From GCA-2701705 sp964342155 (lineage in GTDB: Bacteria; Pseudomonadota; Gammaproteobacteria; GCA-002705445; GCA-002716945), in contig CAYFEQ010000004.1 in NCBI GenBank assembly GCA_964342155.1, positions 40,876 through 104,875 of the forward strand: DNA of 64,000 bases, given 5' to 3'. Under the pieces are notes generated by a model. The model was not told where the DNA came from. It worked only from the letters and a program-made list of their open reading frames with translations, and did no database searches. A program made the position numbers and the translations under genes. Below, piece by piece: positions 33,869 through 42,965 of this stretch (position 1 is its first letter; the number at the start of each line of letters is the position of its first letter).

Positions 33869-34586
33869 AAATATTTTCATAATAATTTTAATTTTATTTC
33901 TACCACAAAAAGTTTTTGGCGTTGAAGGCATAGCTTTGAGTCCAGTTTCAATTAATTTGCATAATCAACCATCTTTGCAAAGAGGTGCAAAAATTTATGT
34001 AAATAATTGCTTAGGTTGTCACACTCTCAAATACCAGCGTTATAGTAAGTTTATTGATCATTTAGGCATGTCGAAAGAAATGATTGAGAAAAACTTAGTT
34101 TTTACTACAGATAAAAATGGAGGGGCAACAAAAATAGGATCATTAATATTGAATGCTGTAGATCAGGATGCATCAAAAGAGGCTTTTGGAGTAGAGCCGC
34201 CTGATTTATCTCTTGTTGCGCGTTCAAGAGGCCCTGATTGGATTTATACATTTTTAATATCATTTTATAAAGATGATTCAAGGCCATTAGGTGTAAATAA
34301 TACTCTTTATCCGAATGTAAGTATGCCGCATGTGTTATGGTGGATGGAGGGACTAAAAGAACCCGTAGATGATCGCCTAGATAAATTTGAATATACGGTC
34401 ACAGGGTCATTAGATGAAAAAGAATATAAACAAGCTATTACTGACCTTGTAAATTTTTTAACTTATGTTTCAGAACCCGCAAAGCTTGAAAGATATAGAA
34501 TTGGGTTTTGGGTAATAATATTTTTAACATTATTTGCATTTGTCGCATATTTGTTAAAAAGAGAATATTGGAAAGACGTGGAATAA
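33861..34586 (+). CDS. petC: Cytochrome c1 subunit of the bc1 complex
   Basis: A 241-residue protein with a signal peptide (cleavage near VFGVEG), a single haem c site CLGCH (Cys50, Cys53, His54), a probable axial Met in NVSMPHVLWW, and a C-terminal membrane anchor (about residues 214-232) holding it in the inner membrane. It passes electrons to a soluble or membrane cytochrome c; the terminal oxidase is outside the window. Its start lies inside petB and the sspA gene follows three bases later. Confidence 0.96.
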   Translation: MNRNIFIIILILFLPQKVFGVEGIALSPVSINLHNQPSLQRGAKIYVNNCLGCHTLKYQRYSKFIDHLGMSKEMIEKNLVFTTDKNGGATKIGSLILNAVDQDASKEAFGVEPPDLSLVARSRGPDWIYTFLISFYKDDSRPLGVNNTLYPNVSMPHVLWWMEGLKEPVDDRLDKFEYTVTGSLDEKEYKQAITDLVNFLTYVSEPAKLERYRIGFWVIIFLTLFAFVAYLLKREYWKDVE

Positions 34587-34589
34587 ATT

Positions 34590-35207
34590 ATGACATCATT
34601 AGCAAATAGACGTTCAGCTATATTACTATTTTCATTCCCTGACTGCCTGCATAGTCATCGAACACGCTTAGTAATAAAAGAAAAAGAAATAGTTGCAGAA
34701 TTACATGAAGTTGATGTAAACAATATAGATGAAGAAATTAAATTCATTAGCCCATACAATGATTTCCCTACTCTTGTTGATAGAGAATTAATATTACAAA
34801 ATTCTAGGGTAATCATTGAATATCTTGATGAAAGGTTTCCTCATCCCCCATTACTTCCTGTTGATCCAGTTGCTAGAGCAAAATTTAGGCTTGCACTATA
34901 TAGAATTGAACACCAATGGTATCCTGAATTTAATGATTCATATAAAAATGGAGCATTAACTGATGCTTTCAAAGAAAAAATCAAAAACTATTTTTTAGAG
35001 ATAATACCCTTCATATCAGATAAATTCTTTATGAGTGAAGAGTTTGGCTTAGTAGATTGTAGTCTTGCACCTTTGCTTTGGAGAATGAAACATTTACAGG
35101 TTGAGTTTTCGGATGATAAAAAAATCATTGAAAAATATGCTGAGAGAATTTTTTCTCGAGATTCCTTTCAGAGTAGTCTCACTGAAACTGAAAAAGAAAT
35201 GGAATAA
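34590..35207 (+). CDS. sspA: Stringent starvation protein A
   Basis: A 205-residue protein of the glutathione-transferase fold: an N-terminal thioredoxin-like half lacking the catalytic Cys-Pro pair (FSFPDCLHSHRTRLVIKEKE, then NDFPTLVDRELILQNSRVI) and an all-helical C-terminal half. SspA binds RNA polymerase and alters transcription under starvation rather than acting as a transferase. It sits after petABC as in other beta- and gammaproteobacteria. sspB, usually next, is missing; the next gene on the other strand ends immediately at its stop. Confidence 0.93.
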   Translation: MTSLANRRSAILLFSFPDCLHSHRTRLVIKEKEIVAELHEVDVNNIDEEIKFISPYNDFPTLVDRELILQNSRVIIEYLDERFPHPPLLPVDPVARAKFRLALYRIEHQWYPEFNDSYKNGALTDAFKEKIKNYFLEIIPFISDKFFMSEEFGLVDCSLAPLLWRMKHLQVEFSDDKKIIEKYAERIFSRDSFQSSLTETEKEME

Positions 35208-35789
35208 CTAAGTAAGGTGTTCATCAATACACTCGCATATAGAATGAATGATAATCAAATGAATCTCTTGTATTCTAGCAGTTCTGTCGCTAGGAACTCT
35301 GATTTCAATATCCTCTGAAGATAATAGGTTTGATGCTTTCCCACCATCCTTCCCAGTAATAAGAACAACAGGTATTTTTATTTTTTTTGCTGAATTTATT
35401 GCCTCACATATATTGGAAGAATTTCCACTTGTTGTAAAAGCAATTAAAAGATCTTCTTTCTTCCCTATAGCATTAATTTGTTTTGAAAAAATATATTTAT
35501 AATCATAATCATTTGCAATCGATGTAATAGTTGCTGTATCAGAATTTAAAGAAACTGCTGCGATTTCTTTCCTTTCTTTTTCAAATCTATTAACTAATTC
35601 AGAAACAATATGTTGTGCATCTCCAGCAGAGCCACCATTGCCACATGACATAACTTTGCCTGCGTTATCTGTTACATTAATTATTTTTGTTGTTGCTAAT
35701 TCTATTTGTGGCAGCACTTTATTTAAGGAGATTTTATTAAGCTCCAAGTTGTCATGAAAGTTTTTTTTAATTATTTCCGATATGTGCAT
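35208..35789 (-). CDS. gmhA: Sedoheptulose 7-phosphate isomerase (GmhA), DiaA-related
   Basis: A 193-residue SIS-domain protein. By gene order (beside rsmI) it would be DiaA, the DnaA-binding replication regulator. However, the residues needed for GmhA catalysis and metal binding are all there: His60 and Glu64 (GDAQHIVSELVNRF), Thr120/Ser121 loop (TTSGNSSN), Gln174 and His182 (ARIQEIHLIIIH). In E. coli DiaA the equivalents of Glu64 and His182 are lost. I favour an active heptose isomerase for LPS core, perhaps with both roles. Its stop abuts the sspA stop. Confidence 0.8.
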   Translation of the reverse strand: MHISEIIKKNFHDNLELNKISLNKVLPQIELATTKIINVTDNAGKVMSCGNGGSAGDAQHIVSELVNRFEKERKEIAAVSLNSDTATITSIANDYDYKYIFSKQINAIGKKEDLLIAFTTSGNSSNICEAINSAKKIKIPVVLITGKDGGKASNLLSSEDIEIRVPSDRTARIQEIHLIIIHSICECIDEHLT

Positions 35790-35861
35790 TTTATAATTGC
35801 TGTACTTCCATTATAGTACAATGTAAATTATTAAATATAAACAAAATTCATCTTCAAAATC

Positions 35862-36689
35862 ATGTCTGGAAAACTTTATATTATATCTACGCCAATAGGT
35901 CATTTAGGAGACATTTCTCTTCGTGCTATTAATATGCTCAGGAATGCTGATTATATTCTAGCGGAAAGCTCTGAAAGGACTTCAAAATTATTAAATAAAT
36001 ATGATATCAAAAATAGAATAGTTACCTTCAACAAAGATAATGAAAAAAGAAAATCTCAGTCTATTTTAGCAGATTTGAGTAATGGGAAAAAAATTTCATT
36101 AGTAACGGATGCTGGCACACCTTTAATTTCTGATCCTGGGTATGAATTAATTAAAAAAATACCATCAAAATGTTCTGTAATACCAATACCTGGGCCTAGC
36201 TCTCTCACATGTGCATTGTCCATTTCATCAATACCAATAAATAATTTTATTTTTCTTGGATTTTTACCTAAAAAGAATAATGAAAGAATTGAAAAAATTA
36301 AGTCATCAGCAATCATAGATTGCCCTATGGTCATATATGAGAGTAAACACAGAATAAAAGCTCTTATAAAAAATATTGTAGACATAATTGGCGGAGATAC
36401 ATTGATTACTGTTTTCCGAGAACTAACAAAATTGCATGAATCTGTTAAAACCTATAAAGCAGAAAAACTTTTATCTGAGCTGAAACAAAAACCCCTTTCG
36501 GGTGAGATTACGCTCATAGTAAACAAAGGATCTAAACCTAGAGAAGCAATAGATAATTATACAGAAAAAGCAAAAAAACTTCTTAAAAGATATAATGCAA
36601 GTGAAGTTGTTGATATTATTAGGCTGTTTACCAACTATAAGAAAAAAGAAGTATATAATTTTGTATTAAAGATTAGACAAAAGACATAG
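35862..36689 (+). CDS. rsmI: 16S rRNA 2'-O-ribose C1402 methyltransferase
   Basis: A 275-residue SAM-dependent methyltransferase of the tetrapyrrole methylase fold. Conserved segments: LYIISTPIGHLGDISLRA at the start, LVTDAGTPLISDPGYELI (SAM site), PIPGPSSLTCALSIS and FIFLGFLPKK. It modifies C1402 in the ribosomal P site. Divergent from gmhA with a 72-base spacer. Lysine-rich C-terminus is in keeping with rRNA binding. The next plus-strand gene, carA, follows after a hairpin region. Confidence 0.95.
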   Translation: MSGKLYIISTPIGHLGDISLRAINMLRNADYILAESSERTSKLLNKYDIKNRIVTFNKDNEKRKSQSILADLSNGKKISLVTDAGTPLISDPGYELIKKIPSKCSVIPIPGPSSLTCALSISSIPINNFIFLGFLPKKNNERIEKIKSSAIIDCPMVIYESKHRIKALIKNIVDIIGGDTLITVFRELTKLHESVKTYKAEKLLSELKQKPLSGEITLIVNKGSKPREAIDNYTEKAKKLLKRYNASEVVDIIRLFTNYKKKEVYNFVLKIRQKT

Positions 36690-36712
36690 TTTTGCGTAGG
36701 ATGTAATTTTAG

Positions 36713-36796
36713 ATGGATCTAAAAGAAAAAATATACGTAAACAAGCAAGATGACTCATTTGAGACATCTTTTTTTTTATATAAAGCCCATGTCTAG
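36713..36796 (+). CDS. Possible 27-codon leader peptide upstream of carA
   Basis: A short frame starts at an ATG nine bases after AGGATG (36698-36703) and ends at a TAG (36794-36796) that lies 3-8 bases inside carA. The peptide begins MDLKEKIYVNKQ and ends FFLYKAHV. It spans the whole terminator-like hairpin at 36747-36777, the geometry of the E. coli pyrBI leader (pyrL), where translation through the hairpin prevents termination. There is no U-rich pause tract before the hairpin; the upstream sequence is A-rich. Protein conservation is unknown, so this is a candidate only. Confidence 0.35.
   Translation: MDLKEKIYVNKQDDSFETSFFLYKAHV
36747..36777 (+). terminator. Rho-independent terminator-type hairpin before carA
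   Basis: AAGATGACTC (36747-36756) pairs with GAGACATCTT (36761-36770) around an ATTT loop, with one A-A mismatch, and nine T residues run to 36777. It could end rsmI transcription, but it lies only 11 bases before the carA ATG (36789), leaving no room for a carA promoter after it. Any carA transcript begun upstream must pass it, which suggests attenuation. Confidence 0.75.
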
Positions 36797-37937
36797 CCAT
36801 CACAACGCTATTCTTATGCTTGATGATGGAACAGAATTCCATGGTAAATCCTTTGGTGCTGAAGGAGTTTCTGTTGGAGAAGTCGTATTTAATACAGCGA
36901 TGACAGGATATCAAGAAATTATTACGGACCCATCATATAATTCACAAATAATTACTTTCACAAATCCCCATATAGGGAATACAGGAATCAACCTAAAGGA
37001 CATAGAGTCCAAGAAAATATACTGTTCTGGGATAATAATTAGAGATATACCTATATTAGCAAGCAATTGGAGGCTTACTGGTACTTTGGAAGACTATTTG
37101 TTTAAAAATGGTTTGGTTGCAATATATGGAATAGATACCAGGAAGCTCACAAAAATTCTAAGAACCAAAGGAGCTCAAAGAGGATGTATTGTAGCTGGAG
37201 AGAATATTGATCAGAAGAAAGGAATGCAATCTATAAAAGAATTCTCTGGATTATTAGGTAAGGATTTAGCACAAAAAGTTACCACTAAAAAAACATATAA
37301 ATGGAAAGACGGTCTTATTTATATTAATGGAGAAGCTCGTAGAAAAATAAAAAAGGAATATCGCGTTGTAGCTTATGATTTTGGAATTAAACATAATATA
37401 TTAAGGATTTTAAATGATTTTGGTTGTGAATTAACTGTTGTCCCTGCTCAATTTCCAGCACAAGATGTTTTAAAGCTTAAACCAGACGGGATCTTTTTAT
37501 CAAATGGACCTGGAGATCCGATGGCATGTGATTATGCAATTGCAAATATACAAAAACTCATGAATCAAAACATCCCTATGTTTGGGATATGTCTAGGGTT
37601 CCAACTTTTAGCATTGGCAAGCGGAGCAAAGACAATCAAAATGAAGTTTGGTCATCATGGGGCAAATCACCCCGTTCTAGATTTACAATCGAAAAAAGTT
37701 TTTATAACTAGTCAAAATCATGGTTTTGCTGTAGATCAAAAAAGTATGCCTAAAAATTTAAAAATTACACATATCTCCCTGTTTGATAATTCTTTGCAAG
37801 GAATAAAAAGAATAGATATTCCTGCATTTGGATTCCAAGGACATCCGGAAGCAAGCCCTGGGCCGCATGATATTAATCAAGTATTCCTAGAGTTTATTTC
37901 GATGATGAAACATAAGAAAAAGCATGCCAAAAAATAA
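36789..37937 (+). CDS. carA: Carbamoyl-phosphate synthase, small (glutaminase) subunit
   Basis: A 382-residue glutamine amidotransferase subunit. Catalytic Cys268 lies in MFGICLGFQLL, and the His/Glu pair in GFQGHPEASPGPHD. It releases ammonia from glutamine for CarB to make carbamoyl phosphate for pyrimidines and arginine. The ATG at 36789 matches the family N-terminus (ILMLDDGTEFHGKSFGA); a frame extending back to 36750 would encode the terminator hairpin and is rejected. A Shine-Dalgarno site is weak here, in keeping with coupling from an upstream leader. It overlaps carB by 14 bases. Confidence 0.95.
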   Translation: MSSHHNAILMLDDGTEFHGKSFGAEGVSVGEVVFNTAMTGYQEIITDPSYNSQIITFTNPHIGNTGINLKDIESKKIYCSGIIIRDIPILASNWRLTGTLEDYLFKNGLVAIYGIDTRKLTKILRTKGAQRGCIVAGENIDQKKGMQSIKEFSGLLGKDLAQKVTTKKTYKWKDGLIYINGEARRKIKKEYRVVAYDFGIKHNILRILNDFGCELTVVPAQFPAQDVLKLKPDGIFLSNGPGDPMACDYAIANIQKLMNQNIPMFGICLGFQLLALASGAKTIKMKFGHHGANHPVLDLQSKKVFITSQNHGFAVDQKSMPKNLKITHISLFDNSLQGIKRIDIPAFGFQGHPEASPGPHDINQVFLEFISMMKHKKKHAKK

Positions 37938-40900
37938 AAATATAAAAAGCGTTCTCATTATAGGAGCAGGACCAATCATTATTGGCCAAGCATGTGAATT
38001 TGATTATTCAGGTGTTCAAGCATGCAAGGCGTTGAAAGAAGAAGGAATAAAAGTAATTTTGGTAAACTCAAATCCTGCAACAATTATGACAGACCCTGAT
38101 ATGGCCGATAAGGTTTATATTGAACCCATACATTGGAGAAACATAGAAAAAATTATAATAAAAGAAAAACCAGATGCTATTTTGCCTACTATGGGAGGGC
38201 AGACTGCTTTAAATACAACCTTAGATTTAAATAGGCATAAAATTTTAGAAAAATATAATGTTAAAATCATAGGCGCAAGTATTGATTCCATTGATATGGC
38301 CGAAGATCGTGAACTCTTTAAAAATGCAATGAATGAAATTGGACTGAATACCCCCAAATCTTTTATTGCTCATAATTTCAGCGATGCAAAAAAAATTCAA
38401 AGTAAAATTGGATTCCCAATAATAATACGCCCATCATTTACTTTAGGGGGATCTGGCGGTGGCATTGCATACAATAGAGATGATTTCGAAAAAATTGTTA
38501 CTAGAGGTCTTGATTTATCACCAACTAGTGAAGTATTGCTTGAGGAATCAGTTATTGGATGGAAAGAATTTGAAATGGAAGTTGTCAGAGATAAAAATGA
38601 TAATTGCATAATAATTTGTTCCATTGAAAACATTGATCCCATGGGAATACATACTGGAGACTCAATAACAGTTGCACCTGCACAAACATTAACAGATAAG
38701 GAATACCAAAAACTCAGGGATGCATCAATACGGGTTCTTAGAAAGATTGGTGTAGATACGGGCGGTTCAAATGTTCAGTTCGCTATATCTCCTCAGGATG
38801 GAACACTTCTTATCATAGAAATGAATCCAAGAGTATCTCGGTCATCAGCTCTTGCCTCTAAAGCAACAGGATTCCCTATTGCAAAAGTTGCAGCGAAGTT
38901 AGCTATTGGCTATACCTTGGATGAATTGAAAAATGAAATAACGGGAGATGTAATACCAGCATCTTTTGAACCAAGCATTGACTATGTTGTTACAAAAATA
39001 CCAAGATTTGCATTTGAAAAATTTAAGGAAGCTGATAATAAATTAACGACACAGATGAAATCTGTTGGTGAAGTTATGGCTATTGGAAGAAATTTTCAAG
39101 AATCATTTCAAAAAGCATTGAGAGGTCTCGAGATAGGAATAGACGGGCTTAACCAAATAAATCTTCCAAATAATTCTGCCCAAGATAATAATGACCATAT
39201 AGAAAAAAGATTAGTGTCACCGACGCCGAGTAGAATCTTATTTGTTGCGGAAGCATTTCGGCAAGGGTTTTCACTTACTGAAGTTTACAATCTTACTAAA
39301 ATTGATCAGTGGTTTTTAGCACAAATAGAGGATTTGGTAAAAGAAGAAGTATTTTTATCAGATAAAAAAGTAGAGAATCTATCTCATTCTGAAATTTTGA
39401 GGTTGAAAAGAAAAGGTTTCTCAGACTCTTTCTTATCTAAAATACTAAAGTATGATTTAAATAAATTTAGAAAGCACCGTATTTCTATGGGAATACAACC
39501 AGTTTTCAAAAGGGTTGATGCTTGCGCAGCTGAATTTCAGTCTAAAACCGCATATATGTATTCAACTTATGATGATGAGTGTGAATCTGAACCATCTAAA
39601 AATAAAAAAGTTATGATTCTAGGAGGAGGTCCTAATAGAATTGGACAAGGAATCGAATTTGACTATTGTTGTGTACATGCATCATTAGCTTTAAAAGAAA
39701 TTGGTTATGAAACTATTATGGTGAACTGTAATCCAGAAACTGTTTCAACTGATTTTGATACATCTGATCGATTATATTTTGAACCTTTAACATTTGAAGA
39801 TGTTATTGCAATAATTGAAAAAGAAAAACCAGATGGTGTTGTAGTCCAGTATGGTGGACAGACCCCATTGAAATTAGCAAATCAACTAAAAGCAAATAAG
39901 GTGACAATTATTGGGACTTCCCCAGAGTCAATTGATATTGCGGAGAATAGAGAAAAATTTAAAAAACTTGTCGAGAAACTAAACTTAAAACAGCCAATAA
40001 ATGCAACTGCAAAAAATACCGAAGGAGCATTACAGATGGCAAATAAAATAGGGTATCCCTTAGTTGTTAGACCTTCATATGTTTTGGGCGGAAGAGCTAT
40101 GGAGATTGTAACTAATGACTCTGATTTACAAAGATATATGCAAGAGGCAGTTACCGTGTCTAATAACTCACCTGTACTCTTAGATAAATTTCTCAATGAT
40201 GCGATAGAAGTCGATGTAGATGCTATTTGTGATGGAAAAGATGTATTTATTGGTGCAATTATGGAACATATTGAAGAAGCAGGCATTCATTCTGGAGATT
40301 CTGGTTGTTCTATACCCCCTTATACCTTAAGTGAAAAAATTTTAAAACAAATACGTAATCAAGTTAGAAAACTAGCCCTTGAATTAAATGTAATTGGATT
40401 GATGAATACGCAGTTTGCAATAAAAGATGATGAAATTTTTTTACTTGAAGTCAATCCACGAGCGTCACGAACAGCTCCTTTTGTTTCTAAAGCGACAGGG
40501 GTACCTCTTGCAAAAATAGGAGCTCTAATTATGGTTGGAAAAACTTTAAAAGAATTGTCATTAACGAAAGAAATTAAAACTAATTATTTTTCTGTTAAAG
40601 AAGCTGTTTTCCCATTTTCTAAATTTCCAGAAGTTGACGTATTACTTGGACCCGAAATGAAATCTACTGGAGAAGTCATGGGTCTGGGTAAAAGTTTTGG
40701 TGAAGCTTATTTTAAAGCACAAAGAGCTGCAGGCGTAATATTACCAAAATCAGGTAATGTATTTATAAGCGTTAGAGATAAAGATAAATCTGAAGTATGT
40801 GTTGTGGCAAGAGATTTAATTAAAATTGGATTTACTATTTTTGCAACTTCAGGAACATTTAATTATCTTAAAGAGAATTCTATTGCTTGCAAGCAAATTA

Positions 40901-41148
40901 ATAAAGTTAAACAAGGCCAACCACATATTGTTGATATGATAAAAAATAACGAAATTGATTTAATTATTAATACAACTGAAGGAGCGCGATCTATTAAAGA
41001 TTCATTTTCGATTAGACAAGAAGCCCAAAATAATAATATTTCACTTACAACAACAGTTTCTGGAGCAAAAGCTTTTTGCAAAGCTATTTTATTTATTGAT
41101 AATTTTGATGCTACTGATATTCAGAGTCGACACCGAGGATTAAATTAA
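37924..41148 (+). CDS. carB: Carbamoyl-phosphate synthase, large subunit
   Basis: A 1074-residue enzyme with two homologous halves: carboxyphosphate domain (GAGPIIIGQACEFDYSG, about residues 1-400), oligomerisation domain, carbamoyl-phosphate domain (GGGPNRIGQGIEFDYC, about 560-930), and a C-terminal MGS-like allosteric domain (about 940-1074), which binds UMP or ornithine in relatives. Length equals that of E. coli CarB. Begins inside the end of carA. Its stop overlaps the stop of the convergent symporter gene by 4 bases. greA, which often follows carB, is not here. Confidence 0.97.
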   Translation: MPKNKNIKSVLIIGAGPIIIGQACEFDYSGVQACKALKEEGIKVILVNSNPATIMTDPDMADKVYIEPIHWRNIEKIIIKEKPDAILPTMGGQTALNTTLDLNRHKILEKYNVKIIGASIDSIDMAEDRELFKNAMNEIGLNTPKSFIAHNFSDAKKIQSKIGFPIIIRPSFTLGGSGGGIAYNRDDFEKIVTRGLDLSPTSEVLLEESVIGWKEFEMEVVRDKNDNCIIICSIENIDPMGIHTGDSITVAPAQTLTDKEYQKLRDASIRVLRKIGVDTGGSNVQFAISPQDGTLLIIEMNPRVSRSSALASKATGFPIAKVAAKLAIGYTLDELKNEITGDVIPASFEPSIDYVVTKIPRFAFEKFKEADNKLTTQMKSVGEVMAIGRNFQESFQKALRGLEIGIDGLNQINLPNNSAQDNNDHIEKRLVSPTPSRILFVAEAFRQGFSLTEVYNLTKIDQWFLAQIEDLVKEEVFLSDKKVENLSHSEILRLKRKGFSDSFLSKILKYDLNKFRKHRISMGIQPVFKRVDACAAEFQSKTAYMYSTYDDECESEPSKNKKVMILGGGPNRIGQGIEFDYCCVHASLALKEIGYETIMVNCNPETVSTDFDTSDRLYFEPLTFEDVIAIIEKEKPDGVVVQYGGQTPLKLANQLKANKVTIIGTSPESIDIAENREKFKKLVEKLNLKQPINATAKNTEGALQMANKIGYPLVVRPSYVLGGRAMEIVTNDSDLQRYMQEAVTVSNNSPVLLDKFLNDAIEVDVDAICDGKDVFIGAIMEHIEEAGIHSGDSGCSIPPYTLSEKILKQIRNQVRKLALELNVIGLMNTQFAIKDDEIFLLEVNPRASRTAPFVSKATGVPLAKIGALIMVGKTLKELSLTKEIKTNYFSVKEAVFPFSKFPEVDVLLGPEMKSTGEVMGLGKSFGEAYFKAQRAAGVILPKSGNVFISVRDKDKSEVCVVARDLIKIGFTIFATSGTFNYLKENSIACKQINKVKQGQPHIVDMIKNNEIDLIINTTEGARSIKDSFSIRQEAQNNNISLTTTVSGAKAFCKAILFIDNFDATDIQSRHRGLN

Positions 41149-42389
41149 TTTTCATCTGCATTATATTTTTTTTCATCTAACATTTTTTCGCTTTTAGCAA
41201 CAATACATGTAATACAGGTATCTCCAGTTACATTAACGCTTGTTCTAATCATATCTAACAATCTATCAACACCAAGCAATAAAGTAATGCCTTCTAATGG
41301 GATTCCTATTTCTGTCAATATAATAGAAAGCATCAAAATTCCAGCACTTGGTATTCCTGCTGTTCCAATAGAAGCTAGGGTTGCAGTTATAATAATTGTA
41401 ATATAATCATTTAATGAGAGATCGATTCCATAAAAGGTTGCCAAAAAGTAAGTTGCACAACCTTGCATAATTGCAGTGCCATCCATATTTATAGTTGCGC
41501 CAAGAGGTATTGAGAATGATGCCACAGATTTTTTTACACCAAATTTATTTATAACAGCATTTAATGTAAATGGGATGGATGCGTTACTACTAGCTGTGCT
41601 AAAAGTAAATATAAGTATAGACTTAATTTTATTATAGAATTTTTTTAAATCTAGAGAGGCAAATAATCGAAGTAGAATTGAATACGTAATTGTAAAATGT
41701 AACATTAAAACGATGATAACAAGGAAGAAATACTTTGCTAATGGTATAAAAACCTCAATTCCCTGAGTTGCAAATGTCTTAGCTAACAAACAAAAAACAG
41801 CAATCGGAGTCAACTGGATAATCATTAGAACTAATTTATTAAGTATCTTATTTAAATCATCAATTAAATCAATGTAGACTTTTATCTCTTCCTTTATCAG
41901 TGATGCCGCTATACCAAGGAATATGGCAAATACCAAAACATGTATTACATTACCATCAGCCAAAGATGCAAAAAAATTTTCTGGAAAGAAAGTTAAGATG
42001 TAGTTTTTTGATTGAGGTAGATCAGAGTCTATTATCGGATTTGATCCTAAACTTAAATTTTGTTGATCATAGCCAACTAGCGTTGATGATAATAATGCTA
42101 AAGATATTGCAATTATAGTTGTTAATATATAAAGGGATATTGTTTTTAAGCCAATTCTTCCTAGCGCAGATGTATCATTAATTGAAACAATTCCTGAAAT
42201 TAGCGACACAAAAATTAGGGGCAGCACAATCATTTTTAAAAGTAGAATAAAAATTGTTGCCAATGTCGTAAAAATATTTTCAATTAAGAAATTTTCAACT
42301 AATGCATTTGGAATAACAAAGATGTTCAAAGCAAGTCCAAAAAAAATACCAAACAGCATTGAGTAAAGGACTTGTTTTGTAAAGTTCAT
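41145..42389 (-). CDS. Dicarboxylate/amino acid:cation symporter (DAACS family)
   Basis: A 414-residue inner-membrane symporter of the GltP/DctA group. Family marks: serine-rich hairpin FTFSTASSNASIPFT, the NMDGTAIMQG helix (Na+/substrate site), and GTAGIPSAGILML; the C-terminal DRLLDMIRTSVNVTGD includes the Asp and Arg that bind the substrate. The Arg in DMIRTSVNV is found in both acidic amino acid and C4-dicarboxylate carriers, so glutamate/aspartate versus malate/succinate is open. Downstream of tpx by 5 bases in the same direction; its stop overlaps that of carB. Confidence 0.93.
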   Translation of the reverse strand: MNFTKQVLYSMLFGIFFGLALNIFVIPNALVENFLIENIFTTLATIFILLLKMIVLPLIFVSLISGIVSINDTSALGRIGLKTISLYILTTIIAISLALLSSTLVGYDQQNLSLGSNPIIDSDLPQSKNYILTFFPENFFASLADGNVIHVLVFAIFLGIAASLIKEEIKVYIDLIDDLNKILNKLVLMIIQLTPIAVFCLLAKTFATQGIEVFIPLAKYFFLVIIVLMLHFTITYSILLRLFASLDLKKFYNKIKSILIFTFSTASSNASIPFTLNAVINKFGVKKSVASFSIPLGATINMDGTAIMQGCATYFLATFYGIDLSLNDYITIIITATLASIGTAGIPSAGILMLSIILTEIGIPLEGITLLLGVDRLLDMIRTSVNVTGDTCITCIVAKSEKMLDEKKYNADEN

Positions 42390-42394
42390 TTAAA

Positions 42395-42895
42395 CTATTT
42401 TAGGCAATTGAGTATAGCGTCATAATCTGGTTCTTCCGCAATTTCACTAACAAGTTGCGAATGAATGACAGTATTATTTTTGTCTATTACTACAACAGCT
42501 CTAGCTGTAATACCAGCTAGCGGACCATCTACAATCAATACACCATAATCTTTTGCAAAATTTCTAGAACGCATCATTGATAAAATATGGATATTATCCA
42601 ATTTTTCCGATGAGCAAAATCTAGCCATAGCAAAAGGTAGGTCTGCTGAAATGGTCAATACAGTAGTGTCAGCTACAGAAGTCGCTTTTTCATTAAAAAC
42701 TTTTGTAGATTTTTGACACACCGGCGTATCTAAACTTGGGACTATACTCAAAATTTTATTTTTATCTTTGAAATCATTTAGTGTCACATTACTTAAATCT
42801 TCGCCAACTAAAATAAAATCTGGTGCTTTGTCACCCACTTTTGGGACATCACCTGTTGTATTTGTTTCATTCCCCTTTAAAGTAATTTTAGCCAT
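42395..42895 (-). CDS. tpx: Thiol peroxidase (atypical 2-Cys peroxiredoxin)
   Basis: A 166-residue Tpx. Peroxidatic Cys60 lies in SLDTPVCQKSTKVFNE and the resolving Cys94 in ARFCSSEKLDNI, the family spacing. It reduces alkyl and hydrogen peroxides with thioredoxin in the cytoplasm. Divergent from rlmE with a 40-70 base shared promoter region, where I see no clear OxyR site. The symporter gene follows on the same strand after 5 bases. Confidence 0.95.
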   Translation of the reverse strand: MAKITLKGNETNTTGDVPKVGDKAPDFILVGEDLSNVTLNDFKDKNKILSIVPSLDTPVCQKSTKVFNEKATSVADTTVLTISADLPFAMARFCSSEKLDNIHILSMMRSRNFAKDYGVLIVDGPLAGITARAVVVIDKNNTVIHSQLVSEIAEEPDYDAILNCLK

Positions 42896-42965
42896 TCAAA
42901 TATACTAACAATCTTATAGTATCTATTCAACGATAATGATTGATAGTGATATAATGAAATATGTA

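Noticed and set aside
36750..36788. Longer N-terminus for carA
   Set aside because: The extension would encode the terminator hairpin and U-run and has no counterpart in the family; the ATG at 36789 matches CarA.
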